Assembly: GCA_963776565.1 (NCBI GenBank)
Contig: CAVZNF010000003.1
Span: 1-64,000, forward strand
DNA from: GMQP-bins7 sp963776565
GTDB lineage: Bacteria; Actinomycetota; Thermoleophilia; Gaiellales; Gaiellaceae
DNA: 64,000 nt
Reading direction: 5' to 3'
Part shown: positions 54,521-64,000 of the stretch, piece after piece
How positions within the stretch are numbered: the first letter of the stretch is position 1
How the letters are laid out: every line of letters begins with the position of its first letter
The notes under the pieces: model-generated
Told to the model about the DNA's origin: nothing
The model's database searches: none
Seen by the model: the letters and a program-made list of their open reading frames with translations, nothing else
Position numbers and translations under genes: made by a program

Positions 54521-56517
54521 GTGCCGCTCGCGCTCGAGTTTCCGCCGACGTCGGCCGAGTGGACGTTCTTCGTCGCGACCGCCGTGATCCTCGTCGGCCC
54601 GCTGATCTTCGAGCGCCTCGGATTCCCTGGAATCGTCGGCGTCCTCCTCGGCGGGCTGCTCGTCGGCCCGTTCGTCCTCGGCTGGGTCGAGCGCGAAGGC
54701 ATCGTCGAGTCGCTCGGCGACCTCGGGATCCTCTTCCTGATGTTCCTCGCCGGCCTCGAGCTCGACCTCGACGAGTTCGCGGCCAACCGGCGGGGCGCGC
54801 TGACGTTCGGCGCGTTCACGTTCACGTTCCCGTTCGTGTTCGGCATCCTGCTCGTGCTGCCCTTCGGCTATGGGTTCGCCACGGCGATGCTCTTCGGCTC
54901 GCTCTGGGCATCGCACACCCTCGTCGCGTACCCGATCGTGCAGGAGCACGGGCTGCTCAGAGATCGCGCCGTCGGGATCGCCGGCGGAGGGACGGTGATG
55001 ACGGACACGCTCGCCCTCTCCGTGCTGGCCGTCGTCGCAGGCTCTGTGGCAAGCGACGCGCGTCCTATCGGCGTCCTCCTCGAGGTCGATCGTCGGGCTC
55101 GTGATCCTCGCGCTGTTCTGCGCTTTCGTGCTTCCGCGCGCCACCCGCTGGGTGTTCGCCGGCGTCGGCCAGCACCGCGGCGCGCGCTTCCTCTTCGTCG
55201 TCGTCGCGCTCACCGCGGCGGCACTCGTGGCCGATCGCGCAGGGATCGAGGGGATCGTGGGCGCGTTCTTCGCAGGGCTGGCCCTGAATCGGCTGGTGCC
55301 CGCCCGGAGCAGGCTCATGGAGCAGATCGAGTTCGTCGGAGGCGTCCTGCTCATCCCCTTCTTCCTCCTGTCGACCGGGATGCTCATCGATCCCGCGGCG
55401 TTCACCGAGGTGCGCGTGATCGCGATCGCGTGCCTGTCGCTCGCGGTCGTCTTCGTCGGAAAGGCAACGGCGGCAGCTCTCGCGGCTCGGGTCCTGGGGC
55501 TCGAACGGCCACAACGACGCTTGCTCTACGGCCTCTCGCTCGCCCAGGCCGCGGCGACGCTCGCCGCGGTCACGATCGGCGTCGAGATCGGACTCTTCGA
55601 CACCGACCTCCTGAACGCGACGCTCGTCGTCGTGCTCGTGACGGTGCTCGTCTCGAGCATCGTCACGCGCAACGCGGCCCGGCGGATCGAGCCTCCGGCG
55701 ATCCAGGCGGAGCGGCTGGCGGAGACCGTCTTCGTGCCGGTCGACGTCGTGGACGATCCTGCTGTCGTTGAGCTCGCGGCGCGACTCGCCATGGCGAAGG
55801 GCGGCACCGTGCTCGTCGGCGCGGTCGCGGCGGGGCCGGGGCGCCAGCTCGAGGCGGCGCGCGCGCGGGCCGACGCGGCCGAGCGCCAAGTCTCCGGTCT
55901 CGGGGCCGAGGCCTCGTCGGTGGTGCGTATCGACTCGTCCGAGGCGGCGGCGCTGTCGGCCATCGTCGCCGAGCACGGGGTCACGCTCATGGTCACGGGC
56001 TGGAAGCGAGCCGCGGTCGCAGCGGACGTACGTGCTCGGAGGACAGGACATCGACCTCGTCGCGCTCGCCGACGCGCCGGTGCTAGCCGTGCTGGCCGCT
56101 CGCGGCGAGCGACGTCGGGTCGTCCTCGCGCTGGACTCCGAGGATCTCGCCGCTCACGGCGGCGAGCGCGATCTCGCCGTCGCCGCGGCCTCGGTCGCAG
56201 CCGCCGCGGCGCGTGGCCGCGCCGTCGTGCTCGGCCCAGACGCTGATGCGGTCAGTGAGCTCGCGAGGCTCGTCGGTGACGGCGCGGAGGTCGTCGAGGA
56301 TCGGCGGTCGCGGCGTGACGCGTTGGCCGCGCTCGTTCGCGACGACGACCTCGTACTCGTGCCGGCGCGCGCGGGCCGCTCGTCGCTTCCTCGCGACGCG
56401 GTGTTCGTCGCAGGGCTGCCGGTCGCGTGCACGGTCGCCGTAGCGACGAGACCCCGTGCGGGCGTGCGCCTCGTGACGGGAACGGCCACGCTCGTCAGCA
56501 GCCGGCGCTCCGCGTAG
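54521..56517 (+). CDS. CPA2-family Na+(K+)/H+ antiporter with cytoplasmic domain (two frame changes)
   Basis: A monovalent cation/proton antiporter of about 665 residues. The first 390 residues hold about 12 transmembrane segments with RLGFPGIVGVLLGGLLVGPF, LFLMFLAGLELDLDEFAANR and RAGIEGIVGAFFAGLALNRL. The remaining part is a soluble domain with universal-stress-like repeats (MAKGGTVLVGAVAAGPGRQL; LALDSEDLAAHGGERDLAVA). The frame changes near 55083 and 56033. GTG at 54521. Ion choice cannot be decided from sequence. Confidence 0.83.
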
Positions 56518-56545
56518 TCCGACTCGCGACCCCTACGCTTGCGAC

Positions 56546-57918
56546 GTGTCGGAGATTCCCGCCGAAGGGATGCCGGCGAGTCGGCGGATCCTCGCCGGCT
56601 ACTTCACGCTCGCCGGCCTCTACACGCTGTCTGCTGCGCTCATCTGGGGCGTCAACACGCTGTTCCTGCTCAATGCCGGGCTGAGCTTCTTCGAGGTCTT
56701 CATCGCGAACGCAGCGTTCTCGGCCGGGATGGTGCTGTTCGAGGTGCCGACCGGCGTCGTCGCCGACACGCTCGGTCGCCGCGTGTCGTTCCTGCTGTCG
56801 GTCACGGTGCTCTCCGCGACGACGCTGCTGTACGTCGGGCTGGCGCAGGTCGGCGCCGGCGTCGTTGCCGTTCGCGATCGTCTCTGTCGGGATCGGTCTC
56901 GGATACACGTTCTACTCGGGCGCGATGGAGGCGTGGCTCGTCGACGCGCTCGCACGCGACGAGCTACCAAGGGCTTCTCGACCGGGTGTTCGCGCGAGGG
57001 CAGCAGATCACGGGCGCCGCCATGCTCGTCGGGACGGTCGGAGGCGGCCTGCTCGGGCAGATCAACCTCTCGCTCCCTTACATCGTCCGGACGGTGCTGC
57101 TCCTCGCCGTCTTCGTCGTCGCCTACGTCGGTCATGCACGACCTCGGTTTCGAGCCACGGCGTGTCACCGCCGGCGAGCTCCCCGGCGAGATCGCGAAGA
57201 ACGCGAGAGCCGGCGTCGAGTTCGGCTGGCGGCAGCGCAACCTCCGGCTGCTCATGCTCGCGTCGGCCGTGCAGCTCGGGTTCTTCTCATGGGCGTTCTA
57301 CGCCTCGCAGCCGTACCTGCTCGAGCTCCTCGACAGCGACGCCATCTGGATCGCGGGCTTCGTCGCTGCTGGGATCGCGCTCTCGACCATCGTGGGGAAC
57401 CAGGTCGTGCGCGTCGCCTCTCGCTACTGCGGAACGCGCACGACCCTGCTGCTCGCTGCCGCGGCGATCCAGACGGTCGCGGCGATCACTGTCGGGCTCG
57501 CCGGATCGTTCTGGGTGGCGCTCGCCGCGCTCTTGCTCGTCACTGCGTCCATGGGCGTGACGAGCCCGGTGCGATCGGCGTACCTGCACCAGGTCGTTCC
57601 GACAGAGCAGCGCGCGACGGTCGGTCTCGTTCGACTCCATGGTCTCGAGCGCAGGAGGGATCGGCGGTCAGATCGGGCTCGGTGCGCTCGGCGAGGCGCG
57701 CAGCGTGGGCGTCGGCGTTCGTCGTCGGAGGCGTCGTGACGGCCGGGGCGCTTCCGCTCCTCGCACGGCTGCGCCGGCTCGGCGGTGCGCCGGACGTCAT
57801 CGCGGGGAAGCGGGCGGGAGCGGATGGCCCGTGCGCAGCCTCGGGCTTGCCAGCGGTCTCGGTGGTCGAGACCGCGCCGCTCGAGGACCCGGAGCTCGCC
57901 GCGGCGGCGCGGGCCTGA
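56546..57918 (+). CDS. MFS transporter (several frame changes)
   Basis: A 12-helix major facilitator of about 457 residues. The N-half has LYTLSAALIWGVNTLFLLNA and FEVPTGVVADTLGRRVSFLL, the MFS loop 2-3 motif. Later pieces read TFYSGAMEAWLVDALARDE, RVFARGQQITGAAMLVGTVG and SPVRSAYLHQVVPTEQRATV. The pieces appear in family order but jump frames near 56873, 56965, 57133, 57628 and 57700, more than any other gene here. Substrate unknown; this group includes drug and unknown exporters. Confidence 0.75.
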
Positions 57919-57946
57919 GTCTGTCGTAGCTGCAAGACTGGCGCGC

Positions 57947-59210
57947 GTGCCCGCGACCGTCATCGTCGGCGCGCAGTGGGGCGACGAGGGGAAGGGAAAG
58001 ATCGTCGACCTGCTCGCGCAGGACTCCGATCTCGTCTGCCGCTACCAGGGTGGCCCGAACGCGGGCCACACGGTGGTCGTCGGAAACGAGACGTACAAGA
58101 TCCGCCAGATTCCGACTGGTGTCATCGCGGGGAAACGCTGCGCCATCGGCGCCGGCTGCGTCGTCGATCCCGGCGTTCTGATCTCCGAGCTCGACGAGCT
58201 CGAGTCACGAGGTCACACCACACTCGGACTGCTGTTCGTCTCGGGGAACGCGCACCTCGTCATGCCGTGGCACGTCGCGCTCGACGGGGCGCGCGAGCGG
58301 AAGCTCGGACGACTCCAGATCGGCACGACCAGGCGTGGGATCGGCCCGGCGTACGCGGACAAGGCGACCCGAATCGGGATCCGCGTCCAGGATCTCCTCG
58401 ACCCGAAGATCTTGCGCCAGAAGCTCGAGCTCGCGGCGACGGAGAAGAACGTCTGGCTGCAACGCGTCTACGAGCTCGAGCCGTTCGACGTCGAGGATGT
58501 CGTGTCCAACCAGCTCGCCTTCGCGGAGCGCCTCGCCCCCTACGTCGCCGACACGTCGCTCCTCGTCGATCGTGCGCTCCGTGACCGGGAAGCGCGTGCT
58601 CTTCGAGGGGGCGCAGGGGACGCTCCTCGATCTCGATCACGGGACGTATCCGTTCGTCACCTCCTCGAGCCCGATCGCGGCCGGCGCGGCTGTCAGCTTC
58701 GGGATCGGCCCGCAGCGCATCGAGGAGGTCCTCGGCGTGGCGAAGTCATACGTGACCCGCGTCGGCGAAGGCCCGTTCCCCAGCGAGATCGTCGGGCCGG
58801 AGCACGAGCGCGTGCAGACGCTCGGCCACGAGTTCGGGACGGTTACCGGTCGCGAGCGCCGCTGTGGGTGGCTCGACCTCGTCGCTCTGCGCTTCGCCGT
58901 GCGCGTGAACGGGATCACGTCGCTCGCGCTGACGAAGCTCGACGTGCTCTCGGAGTTCACGCAGGTTCCCGTCTGCGTTCGGTATCGGCTCCCTGACGGC
59001 TCGGAAACGGAGGACTTCCCGGCGCACCAGAGCGACTTTCATCACTGCCGTCCGGTATTCGAGGTGCTCGGGGGGTGGGAGCAGCCGATCGAGGACGAGC
59101 TCCCCGACGCCGCGCGCGCGTACGTCCGGTTCGTCGAGGAGGCACTCGGCGTCCCGGTGACGCTCGTCGGGACGGGTGCTGCGCGAGAGCACGTTCTCGC
59201 GCTCGGCTGA
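57947..59210 (+). CDS. purA: Adenylosuccinate synthetase (frame change)
   Basis: Makes adenylosuccinate from IMP, Asp and GTP, the first step to AMP. Motifs: VIVGAQWGDEGKGKIVDLLA, RYQGGPNAGHTVVV, IGTTRRGIGPAYADKATRIG, LFEGAQGTLLDLDHGTYPFV and the base-specific TKLDVLSEF. The frame changes near 58586; removing one C gives LLVDRALRDGKRVLFEG and a 420-residue enzyme. GTG at 57947. First gene of a purine block with purD 54 bp downstream. Confidence 0.93.
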
Positions 59211-59263
59211 CGAGCCGAGCCCCCGCTCGCGTGCCTACCGAAGGTGCTTCGTAGACTGCTGCG

Positions 59264-60511
59264 ATGCGCGTTCTCGTCGTCGGATCGGGGGGTCGTGAGC
59301 ACGCCCTCGTGTGGAAGCTCGCGCAGTCGCCGCTCCTGACCGAGCTCCATGCTGCTCCGGGGAACCCGGGAATCGCCGCCCTCGCCGAGTGTCACCCGAT
59401 CCGCGCCGACGATGCCGAAGCGCTGCTCGGCCTCTCGCGCTCGCTCGGCGTCGAGCTCGTCGTCATCGGTCCCGAGGTGCCGCTGGTGCTGGGTCTCGCG
59501 GACGCATTGCGGCGATTCGGCTTCCTCGTCTTCGGCCCGAGCGCTACTGCGGCGCGCATCGAAGGGTCCAAGTCGTTCGCGAAGGAGGTCATGGCCGCGG
59601 CCGGCGTGGCAAGCGCCGCTCGGCTCGCCATCGCACGCCCTCCGTGCGTCGTGAAGGAGGACGGGCTCGCGGCGGGCAAGGGCGTCTTCGTCTGCCGCAC
59701 GCAGGCAGAGCTCGACGAGGCGCTGCGCTCGCTACAGGGCGTCGGTGACGTCGTCGTCGAGGAGCTTCTCGAAGGCCCCGAGGTCTCGCTCTTCGCCATC
59801 TGCGACGGTCGCGGTGCGGTTCCGCTCGTCTCCGCCCAGGACTTCAAGCGGGCATTCGACGGCGACAACGGGCCGAACACCGGTGGCATGGGCGCGTACG
59901 CGCCGGTCATCGGCGTCGGTCTCGACGAGGCGGCTGAGCTCGTCGGAGCGGTGCACGAGCCCGTGCTCGCCGAGCTCGCGCGACGCGGAGCGCCGTTCAC
60001 CGGGCTCCTCTACGCCGGGCTCATGCTGACTGCTGACGGGCCGAAGGTCCTCGAGTTCAACTGCCGGTTCGGCGACCCCGAGACCCAGGCAATCCTGCCG
60101 CTGCTCGAGACCGATCTGCTCGAGCTCCTGGCCGCGGCCGCGAAGGGCGATCTCGGTGGCTATTCAGCGGCGTTGGCCACGTCCACGGCGGCCGTGACGG
60201 TCGTCCTCGCAGCGGAGCGCTATCCGACGGATGGCGATCGCGGTGGCGAGATCACCGGCGTCGACGAGGCCGAGGCGGGCGGCGCGCTCGTCTTCCACGC
60301 GGGCACGGCGCGGCACGGGGATCGCCTCGTCACGAACGGCGGCCGGATCCTCGCCGCGACCGGCCTCGGAGAGGACATCGCGGTCGCTCGAGACGCGGCC
60401 TACGACGCTGTGCGTCGGATCGACTTTCCCGGCGCTCGCCATCGCTCGGACATCGCGGCGGCGGCGGCGCTCGGCGCGGCCGTGAACGTGGCGGTGCCTC
60501 CCGGTTCCTGA
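59264..60511 (+). CDS. purD: Phosphoribosylamine-glycine ligase
   Basis: Second step of de novo purine synthesis (PRA plus Gly plus ATP to GAR). The 415-residue ATP-grasp enzyme has MRVLVVGSGGREHALVWKLA, VIGPEVPLVLGLADALRRFG, PCVVKEDGLAAGKGVFVCRT, GPNTGGMGAYAPV and VLEFNCRFGDPETQAILPLL. Frame intact, ATG at 59264. Confidence 0.95.
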   Translation: MRVLVVGSGGREHALVWKLAQSPLLTELHAAPGNPGIAALAECHPIRADDAEALLGLSRSLGVELVVIGPEVPLVLGLADALRRFGFLVFGPSATAARIEGSKSFAKEVMAAAGVASAARLAIARPPCVVKEDGLAAGKGVFVCRTQAELDEALRSLQGVGDVVVEELLEGPEVSLFAICDGRGAVPLVSAQDFKRAFDGDNGPNTGGMGAYAPVIGVGLDEAAELVGAVHEPVLAELARRGAPFTGLLYAGLMLTADGPKVLEFNCRFGDPETQAILPLLETDLLELLAAAAKGDLGGYSAALATSTAAVTVVLAAERYPTDGDRGGEITGVDEAEAGGALVFHAGTARHGDRLVTNGGRILAATGLGEDIAVARDAAYDAVRRIDFPGARHRSDIAAAAALGAAVNVAVPPGS

Positions 60512-60652
60512 GGCACGATCTGCCAAAGAGCGAAGATCCGTAGGGGCCACCCCGCGCCTCCTCCCGCTTTCGAGCCTACTGGCGAAGTCGATACGCGTGG
60601 TGAACGCGTTCGTGCCGAATCGGTGACAAGAGGCGACCACAGGGTCGCCGAC

Positions 60653-60658
60653 TAGAAT
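60653..60658 (+). promoter_or_regulatory. Possible -10 box of purB
   Basis: TAGAAT lies 7 bases before the purB GTG at 60666 in a 154-bp gap after purD, which would give a leaderless mRNA. No clear -35 box is seen at the right distance; a short hairpin (GCGACC...GGTCGC) occupies that place. Confidence 0.3.
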
Positions 60659-60665
60659 CGCAGCG

Positions 60666-61979
60666 GTGATTGCCCGCTACGCCAGACCTGAGATGTCCAA
60701 GGTCTGGGCGGAGGAGTCGAAGCTCGAGACCTGGCTGGCCGTGGAGCTCGCGGTGCTCGACGCGTGGGCCGAGGTCGGCACTGTCCCGGCGCCGAGTGCG
60801 CGCGGCATCCGCGAGCGAGCGCGAGTTCCCAGCCTTGAGCGAGTCGCCGAGCTCGAGCGCGTGACCAACCACGACGTCGCCGCCTTCGTCGACGCGGCGT
60901 CGGCGGATCTCGGCCCGGACGGAAGGTGGTTTCACTACGGCCTGACCTCGTCGGACGTCGTCGACACGGCGCTTGCGCTCACCGTCCGGGCCGCCGGCGA
61001 GCTGATCCGCGCAGGCATCGATCGGGCTGTGCACGCGGTCGATGCGCGCGCCGCGGAACATCGCGGCACGATCACGATCGGCCGTACCCACGGCGTGCAC
61101 GCCGAGCCGACGACCTTCGGGCTCAAGCTCCTGGGCTGGGCATTCCAGCTCGAGCGCGACCGCGGAAGACTCGACCACGCGCTCGCCGGCATGCGCGTCG
61201 GGAAGCTCTCGGGCGCGGTCGGGACGTATGCGACCACGACACCGGAGATGGAGCGGATCGCGTGCGAGGCGCTTGGACTCGACCCGGCCCCCAGCTCGAC
61301 GCAGATCCTCCAGCGCGATCGCCACGCGGAGATCCTCACCGCCCTCGCCGTGCTCGCATCGTCGCTCGATCGCTTCGCGCTCGAGATCCGGCACCTCGCG
61401 CGGACGGAAGTGCGCGAGGTCGAGGAGCCGTTCGCAGCCGGCCAGAAGGGCTCCTCCGCGATGCCCCACAAGCGCAACCCGATCGTCTCCGAGAGGATCT
61501 GTGGGCTCGCGCGGCTCGTCCGCGGGTATGCGATCGTCGGTCTCGAGAACGTGGCGCTGTGGCACGAGCGCGACATCTCGCACTCGTCGGCCGAGCGAGT
61601 CGTGCTCCCCGACGCGTTCCTCGCGGTCGACTACATGCTCGACCGCTTCGCGTGGCTCGTCGAAGGGCTCGTCGTGCGGCCGGAGCGAATGCGCGCAAAT
61701 CTCGAGACGACCGGCGGGCTCTTCTTCAGCCAGCGCCTGTTGTTGGCGCTCGTCGAGTCGGGGCTCGACCGGGACGCCGCCTACCGCATGGTGCAGCGTC
61801 ATGCCATGCGTGCATGGGACGAGGGGCTCGACTTCCGTGCGCTGGTGCGATCGGACGCGGAGATCGCGGGACGCGTCGATCTCGCCGCGGTGTTCGACCT
61901 CGGCGCCTACACCCGGCACGTCGACGACGTGTTCGCGCGCAGGAGCTCCCAGCCAGTGGCCGAGGAGGCGCGCGCGTGA
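60666..61979 (+). CDS. purB: Adenylosuccinate lyase
   Basis: Cleaves SAICAR and adenylosuccinate in purine synthesis. The 437-residue protein has HYGLTSSDVVDTALALTV, TITIGRTHGVHAEPTTFGLK (catalytic His), the mobile signature loop GSSAMPHKRNPIVSERICGL and the HSSAERVVLPDAFLAVDYML region. GTG at 60666; the stop overlaps purC (GTGA). Frame intact. Confidence 0.95.
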   Translation: MIARYARPEMSKVWAEESKLETWLAVELAVLDAWAEVGTVPAPSARGIRERARVPSLERVAELERVTNHDVAAFVDAASADLGPDGRWFHYGLTSSDVVDTALALTVRAAGELIRAGIDRAVHAVDARAAEHRGTITIGRTHGVHAEPTTFGLKLLGWAFQLERDRGRLDHALAGMRVGKLSGAVGTYATTTPEMERIACEALGLDPAPSSTQILQRDRHAEILTALAVLASSLDRFALEIRHLARTEVREVEEPFAAGQKGSSAMPHKRNPIVSERICGLARLVRGYAIVGLENVALWHERDISHSSAERVVLPDAFLAVDYMLDRFAWLVEGLVVRPERMRANLETTGGLFFSQRLLLALVESGLDRDAAYRMVQRHAMRAWDEGLDFRALVRSDAEIAGRVDLAAVFDLGAYTRHVDDVFARRSSQPVAEEARA

Positions 61980-62837
61980 CCACCCGTGGAGCGCACGTCG
62001 CCAGCGGAAAGGTGCGTGAGATCTACGCCTACGACTCCGAGACGCTGGCGCTCGTCGCGAGCGACCGGATCTCGACCTTCGACGTCGTGCTGCCGACGCC
62101 GATCCCGGACAAGGGCCGCGTGCTCACCGGTCTCTCGGCGTTCTGGTTCGGGCGCACTCGGGCGATCGTGCCGAACCATCTGCTCCAACTCGGAGAGGAC
62201 GGACGCACCATGGTCTGCCGGAAGCTCGAGATGCTCCCGATCGAGTGCGTCGTTCGCGGATATCTCGCCGGGTCCGGGTGGAAGGACTACCGCGTGACCG
62301 GGAGCGTCTGCGGTCACGAGCTTCCGGACGGGCTCCAGGAGTCCGCGCGGCTGCCCGAGCCGATCTTCACGCCCGCGACCAAGGCCGCCGAGGGTCACGA
62401 CGAGAACATCACCGAGGAGCGCGCGGCCGAGCTGTGCGGTGAGAAGGTGTACCGCGAGGCGAAGGCCGTGTCTCTCGAGCTCTACCGATTCGGTCGTACG
62501 CACGCGGAGGCCCGCGGGATGATCCTCGCGGATACGAAGTTCGAGCTCGGCGTCGCGCCCGACGGCTCGCTCGTGCTCGGAGACGAGGCGATGACGCCGG
62601 ATTCGTCGCGCTTCTGGCCCGCCTCGGGTTACGCGCCGGGCGCGCCGCAGCCGTCGTTCGACAAGCAGTTCGTCCGCGACTGGTGCGAGCGGACTGGGTG
62701 GAACAAGGAGCCTCCAGGGCCGGAGCTCCCCGACGAGGTCGTCGAAGGAACCCGCTCGCGCTACATCGAGGCCTTTGAGCGGCTCACCGAGGTCGCGTTC
62801 GCGGAGTACGTGGCGTCGCCCGGAGATCGTGCTGTGA
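61976..62837 (+). CDS. purC: SAICAR synthetase (frame change at the 3' end)
   Basis: Joins CAIR and Asp. It has GKVREIYAYDSETLALVASD, FDVVLPTPIPDKGRVLTGLS, ECVVRGYLAGSGWKDYR, LILADTKFELGV-like ILADTKFELGVAPDG and SFDKQFVRDW. As written, the frame runs on into purS. Removing one C near 62818 gives the end VASPEIVL and a stop at 62835-62837 that overlaps the purS GTG (GTGA), exactly like the other junctions in this operon. I therefore annotate two genes. Confidence 0.9.
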
Positions 62838-63076
62838 AGGCGACGGTTCTCATCCGACCCAAGGAAGGCATCCTCGACCCGCAGGGCGACGCGGTTCGGC
62901 ATTCGCTCCAGAAGCTCGGGTTCGACGTCCACGCCGCCCGCGTCGGGCGCGTCGTCGACCTCGATGTCGAAGCGGACGACACCGACGGCGCGCGCGCGGA
63001 GATCCAGCGCATGTGCGAGGAGCTGCTCGCCAACCCGCTCATCGAGAGCTTCGAGATCCGCCTCGAGGAGTCGTGA
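62834..63076 (+). CDS. purS: FGAM synthase subunit PurS
   Basis: An 80-residue subunit of the three-part formylglycinamidine synthase (PurS-PurL-PurQ): VKATVLIRPKEGILDPQGDA, LGFDVHAARVGRVVDLDV and a closing FEIRLEES. GTG at 62834. Its stop overlaps the purQ GTG. Apparent fusion to purC is best explained by an indel. Confidence 0.9.
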   Translation: MKATVLIRPKEGILDPQGDAVRHSLQKLGFDVHAARVGRVVDLDVEADDTDGARAEIQRMCEELLANPLIESFEIRLEES

Positions 63077-63772
63077 CCGAACCGGCCGCACGTCGCCGTC
63101 ATCGTCTTCCCGGGCTCGAACGACGATCGAGACGCCGCGTGGGCCCTCGGCTCCGTCGGCGCGGAGCCGGCACTGGTGTGGCACGAGGAGACCGAGCTGC
63201 CGCCGGCCATAGGGGCAGTCGTCCTGCCGGGAGGCTTCGCCTACGGCGACTACCTGCGCACGGGCGCGATCGCCAGCGTCGCTCCGATCATGGACGCCGT
63301 CCGCGCGTTCGCAGCGAGCGGAGGCCCTGTGCTGGGCATCTGCAACGGGTTCCAGATCCTGTGCGAGGCGCGCCTCCTGCCCGGCGTCCTGCGCCCGAAT
63401 CGGCAGCTCGAGTTCGTCTGTCGAGACGCGGCGCTCGAGGTCGAGAGCGTGGACAGCGTGTTCATGCGCCGCTGCCAGCCCGGGCAGCGGCTCGTCATCC
63501 CCGTCAAGCACGGGGAGGGCGCCTGGTACGCGGACGAGGGGACGTTCGTCCAGCTCGCCGCCCGCGGCCAGATCGTGCTGCGCTACGCCGAGGACGTGAA
63601 CGGCGCTCTGGGCAACGTGGCCGGTGTCGTCAACGAGGCCGGCAACGTCATGGGGCTCATGCCCCATCCCGAGCACGCTGTCGATCCGCTGCTCGGATCG
63701 GCCGACGGAGGGCTCCTGCTTGCCGCGCTCGTCGACGCTGCGGCCGCGCACCGTGCTCTCGCGCACGCCTGA
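63073..63772 (+). CDS. purQ: FGAM synthase glutaminase subunit PurQ (frame change at the 5' end)
   Basis: Class I glutamine amidotransferase that feeds ammonia to PurL. It has HVAVIVFPGSNDDRDAAWAL, PGGFAYGDYLRTGAIAS, the nucleophile Cys in GGPVLGICNGFQILCEA and the His-Glu pair in GLMPHPEHAVDPLLG. The GTG at 63073 overlaps the purS stop; one extra A near 63082 puts the first residues out of frame. purL is expected nearby but is not in the window. Confidence 0.9.
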
Positions 63773-63805
63773 CGCGCGCCGGCCGTCGGTTCGCGCAGCG
63801 CCGCG

Positions 63806-64000
63806 CTAGAGACCAAGCGTCTCCTTGAGGACGGGCGCGCGCTCGAGCGCCGCCCGCAGCCGCTCGAGATCGCGCGCCCGCATCGTGACGGGGCCGCGTC
63901 GCGCGGATCCGTCCGTCGTGTACGCGAAGCGGATGAGGCGCTCGCCGCCCGGCGCCTCGAGAAGCTGCACGACGACCGCGAACCGCTTGTCGCCGACGCG
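63806..64000 (-). CDS. Partial hypothetical protein at the right edge
   Basis: The last 64 codons of a minus-strand gene whose start is beyond the window. It reads VGDKRFAVVVQLLEAPGGER, FAYTTDGSARRGPVTMRARD, then a helical C-terminus ending LKETLGL. It is basic and has no motif I recognise. It faces purQ tail to tail with a 33-bp gap. Confidence 0.6.
   Translation of the reverse strand, partial: RVGDKRFAVVVQLLEAPGGERLIRFAYTTDGSARRGPVTMRARDLERLRAALERAPVLKETLGL

Overview
This is high-GC chromosomal DNA, apparently from an actinobacterium. The gene content (GAAC-type LexA boxes, an rpsF-ssb-rpsR-rplI-dnaB block, SARP/BTAD regulation, Ser/Thr receptor kinase, split methylmalonyl-CoA mutase, many GTG starts with 4-bp GTGA/ATGA overlaps) fits Actinomycetota. 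I suspect a Thermoleophilia-like soil lineage, but that class assignment is inference. Most of the window is ordinary core chromosome. I see no prophage, insertion sequence, CRISPR array or integrase.

Main caveat: about 30 genes or gene pieces change reading frame in mid-protein, including the housekeeping genes topA, purA and purQ. Where I could resolve the site to the base, one spurious extra base usually restores the family sequence (one site reads better as a missing G). I treat these as assembly or sequencing indels and give whole-gene spans, stating where the frame changes.

Layout: 1-4 kb, a MalT-like LuxR regulator, an HD-GYP phosphodiesterase and a small LuxR-type HTH protein. 4-10 kb, an oligopeptide ABC importer on the minus strand. 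10-14 kb, an RpoD-family sigma factor and topA. 14-18.4 kb, acyltransferase, 5'-3' exonuclease and HDAC-like hydrolase, then a divergent two-component pair. 18.5-20.6 kb, a three-gene nitrile hydratase/thiocyanate hydrolase-like locus beside an ArsR-SRPBCC operon. 20.6-23 kb, rnpB, a zinc-ribbon protein, lexA, a methyltransferase, tRNA-Leu(GAG) and secG. 23-28 kb, a glycosyltransferase, a cytochrome c/copper monooxygenase, a methylmalonyl-CoA mutase catalytic subunit and a GntR regulator. 28-34.4 kb, a MoaD-MoaE fusion, M50 protease, LOG-family protein, purine nucleoside phosphorylase, then selA-GNAT-selB. The matching tRNA-Sec lies at 38.5 kb, so UGA is decoded as selenocysteine here. 35.4-38.2 kb, methylmalonate-semialdehyde dehydrogenase and an M24-family protein.

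38.6-44.7 kb is the most interesting region. A BTAD/SARP (AfsR-like) regulator sits tail to tail with a membrane Ser/Thr kinase that carries an outer beta-propeller and a periplasmic-binding domain. It is divergent from a secreted protein built of three 27-residue repeats. The kinase gene and the repeat gene share one composite promoter: direct repeats GTTAGC-N5-GTTAGC, then N9, then a CATNNTCAC element. The set resembles the Streptomyces AfsK-AfsR-AfsS module in logic.

44.7-50.4 kb holds small metabolic and secreted proteins and an MBOAT plus SGNH/DUF459 O-acetylation pair. 50.5-54.5 kb is the ribosomal/ssb/dnaB block, with a perfect LexA box and DnaA-box-like sequences in front of dnaB. 54.5-57.9 kb has a CPA2 antiporter and an MFS transporter. 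57.9-63.8 kb is a purine block, purA-purD-purB-purC-purS-purQ. A partial minus-strand gene enters at the right edge.
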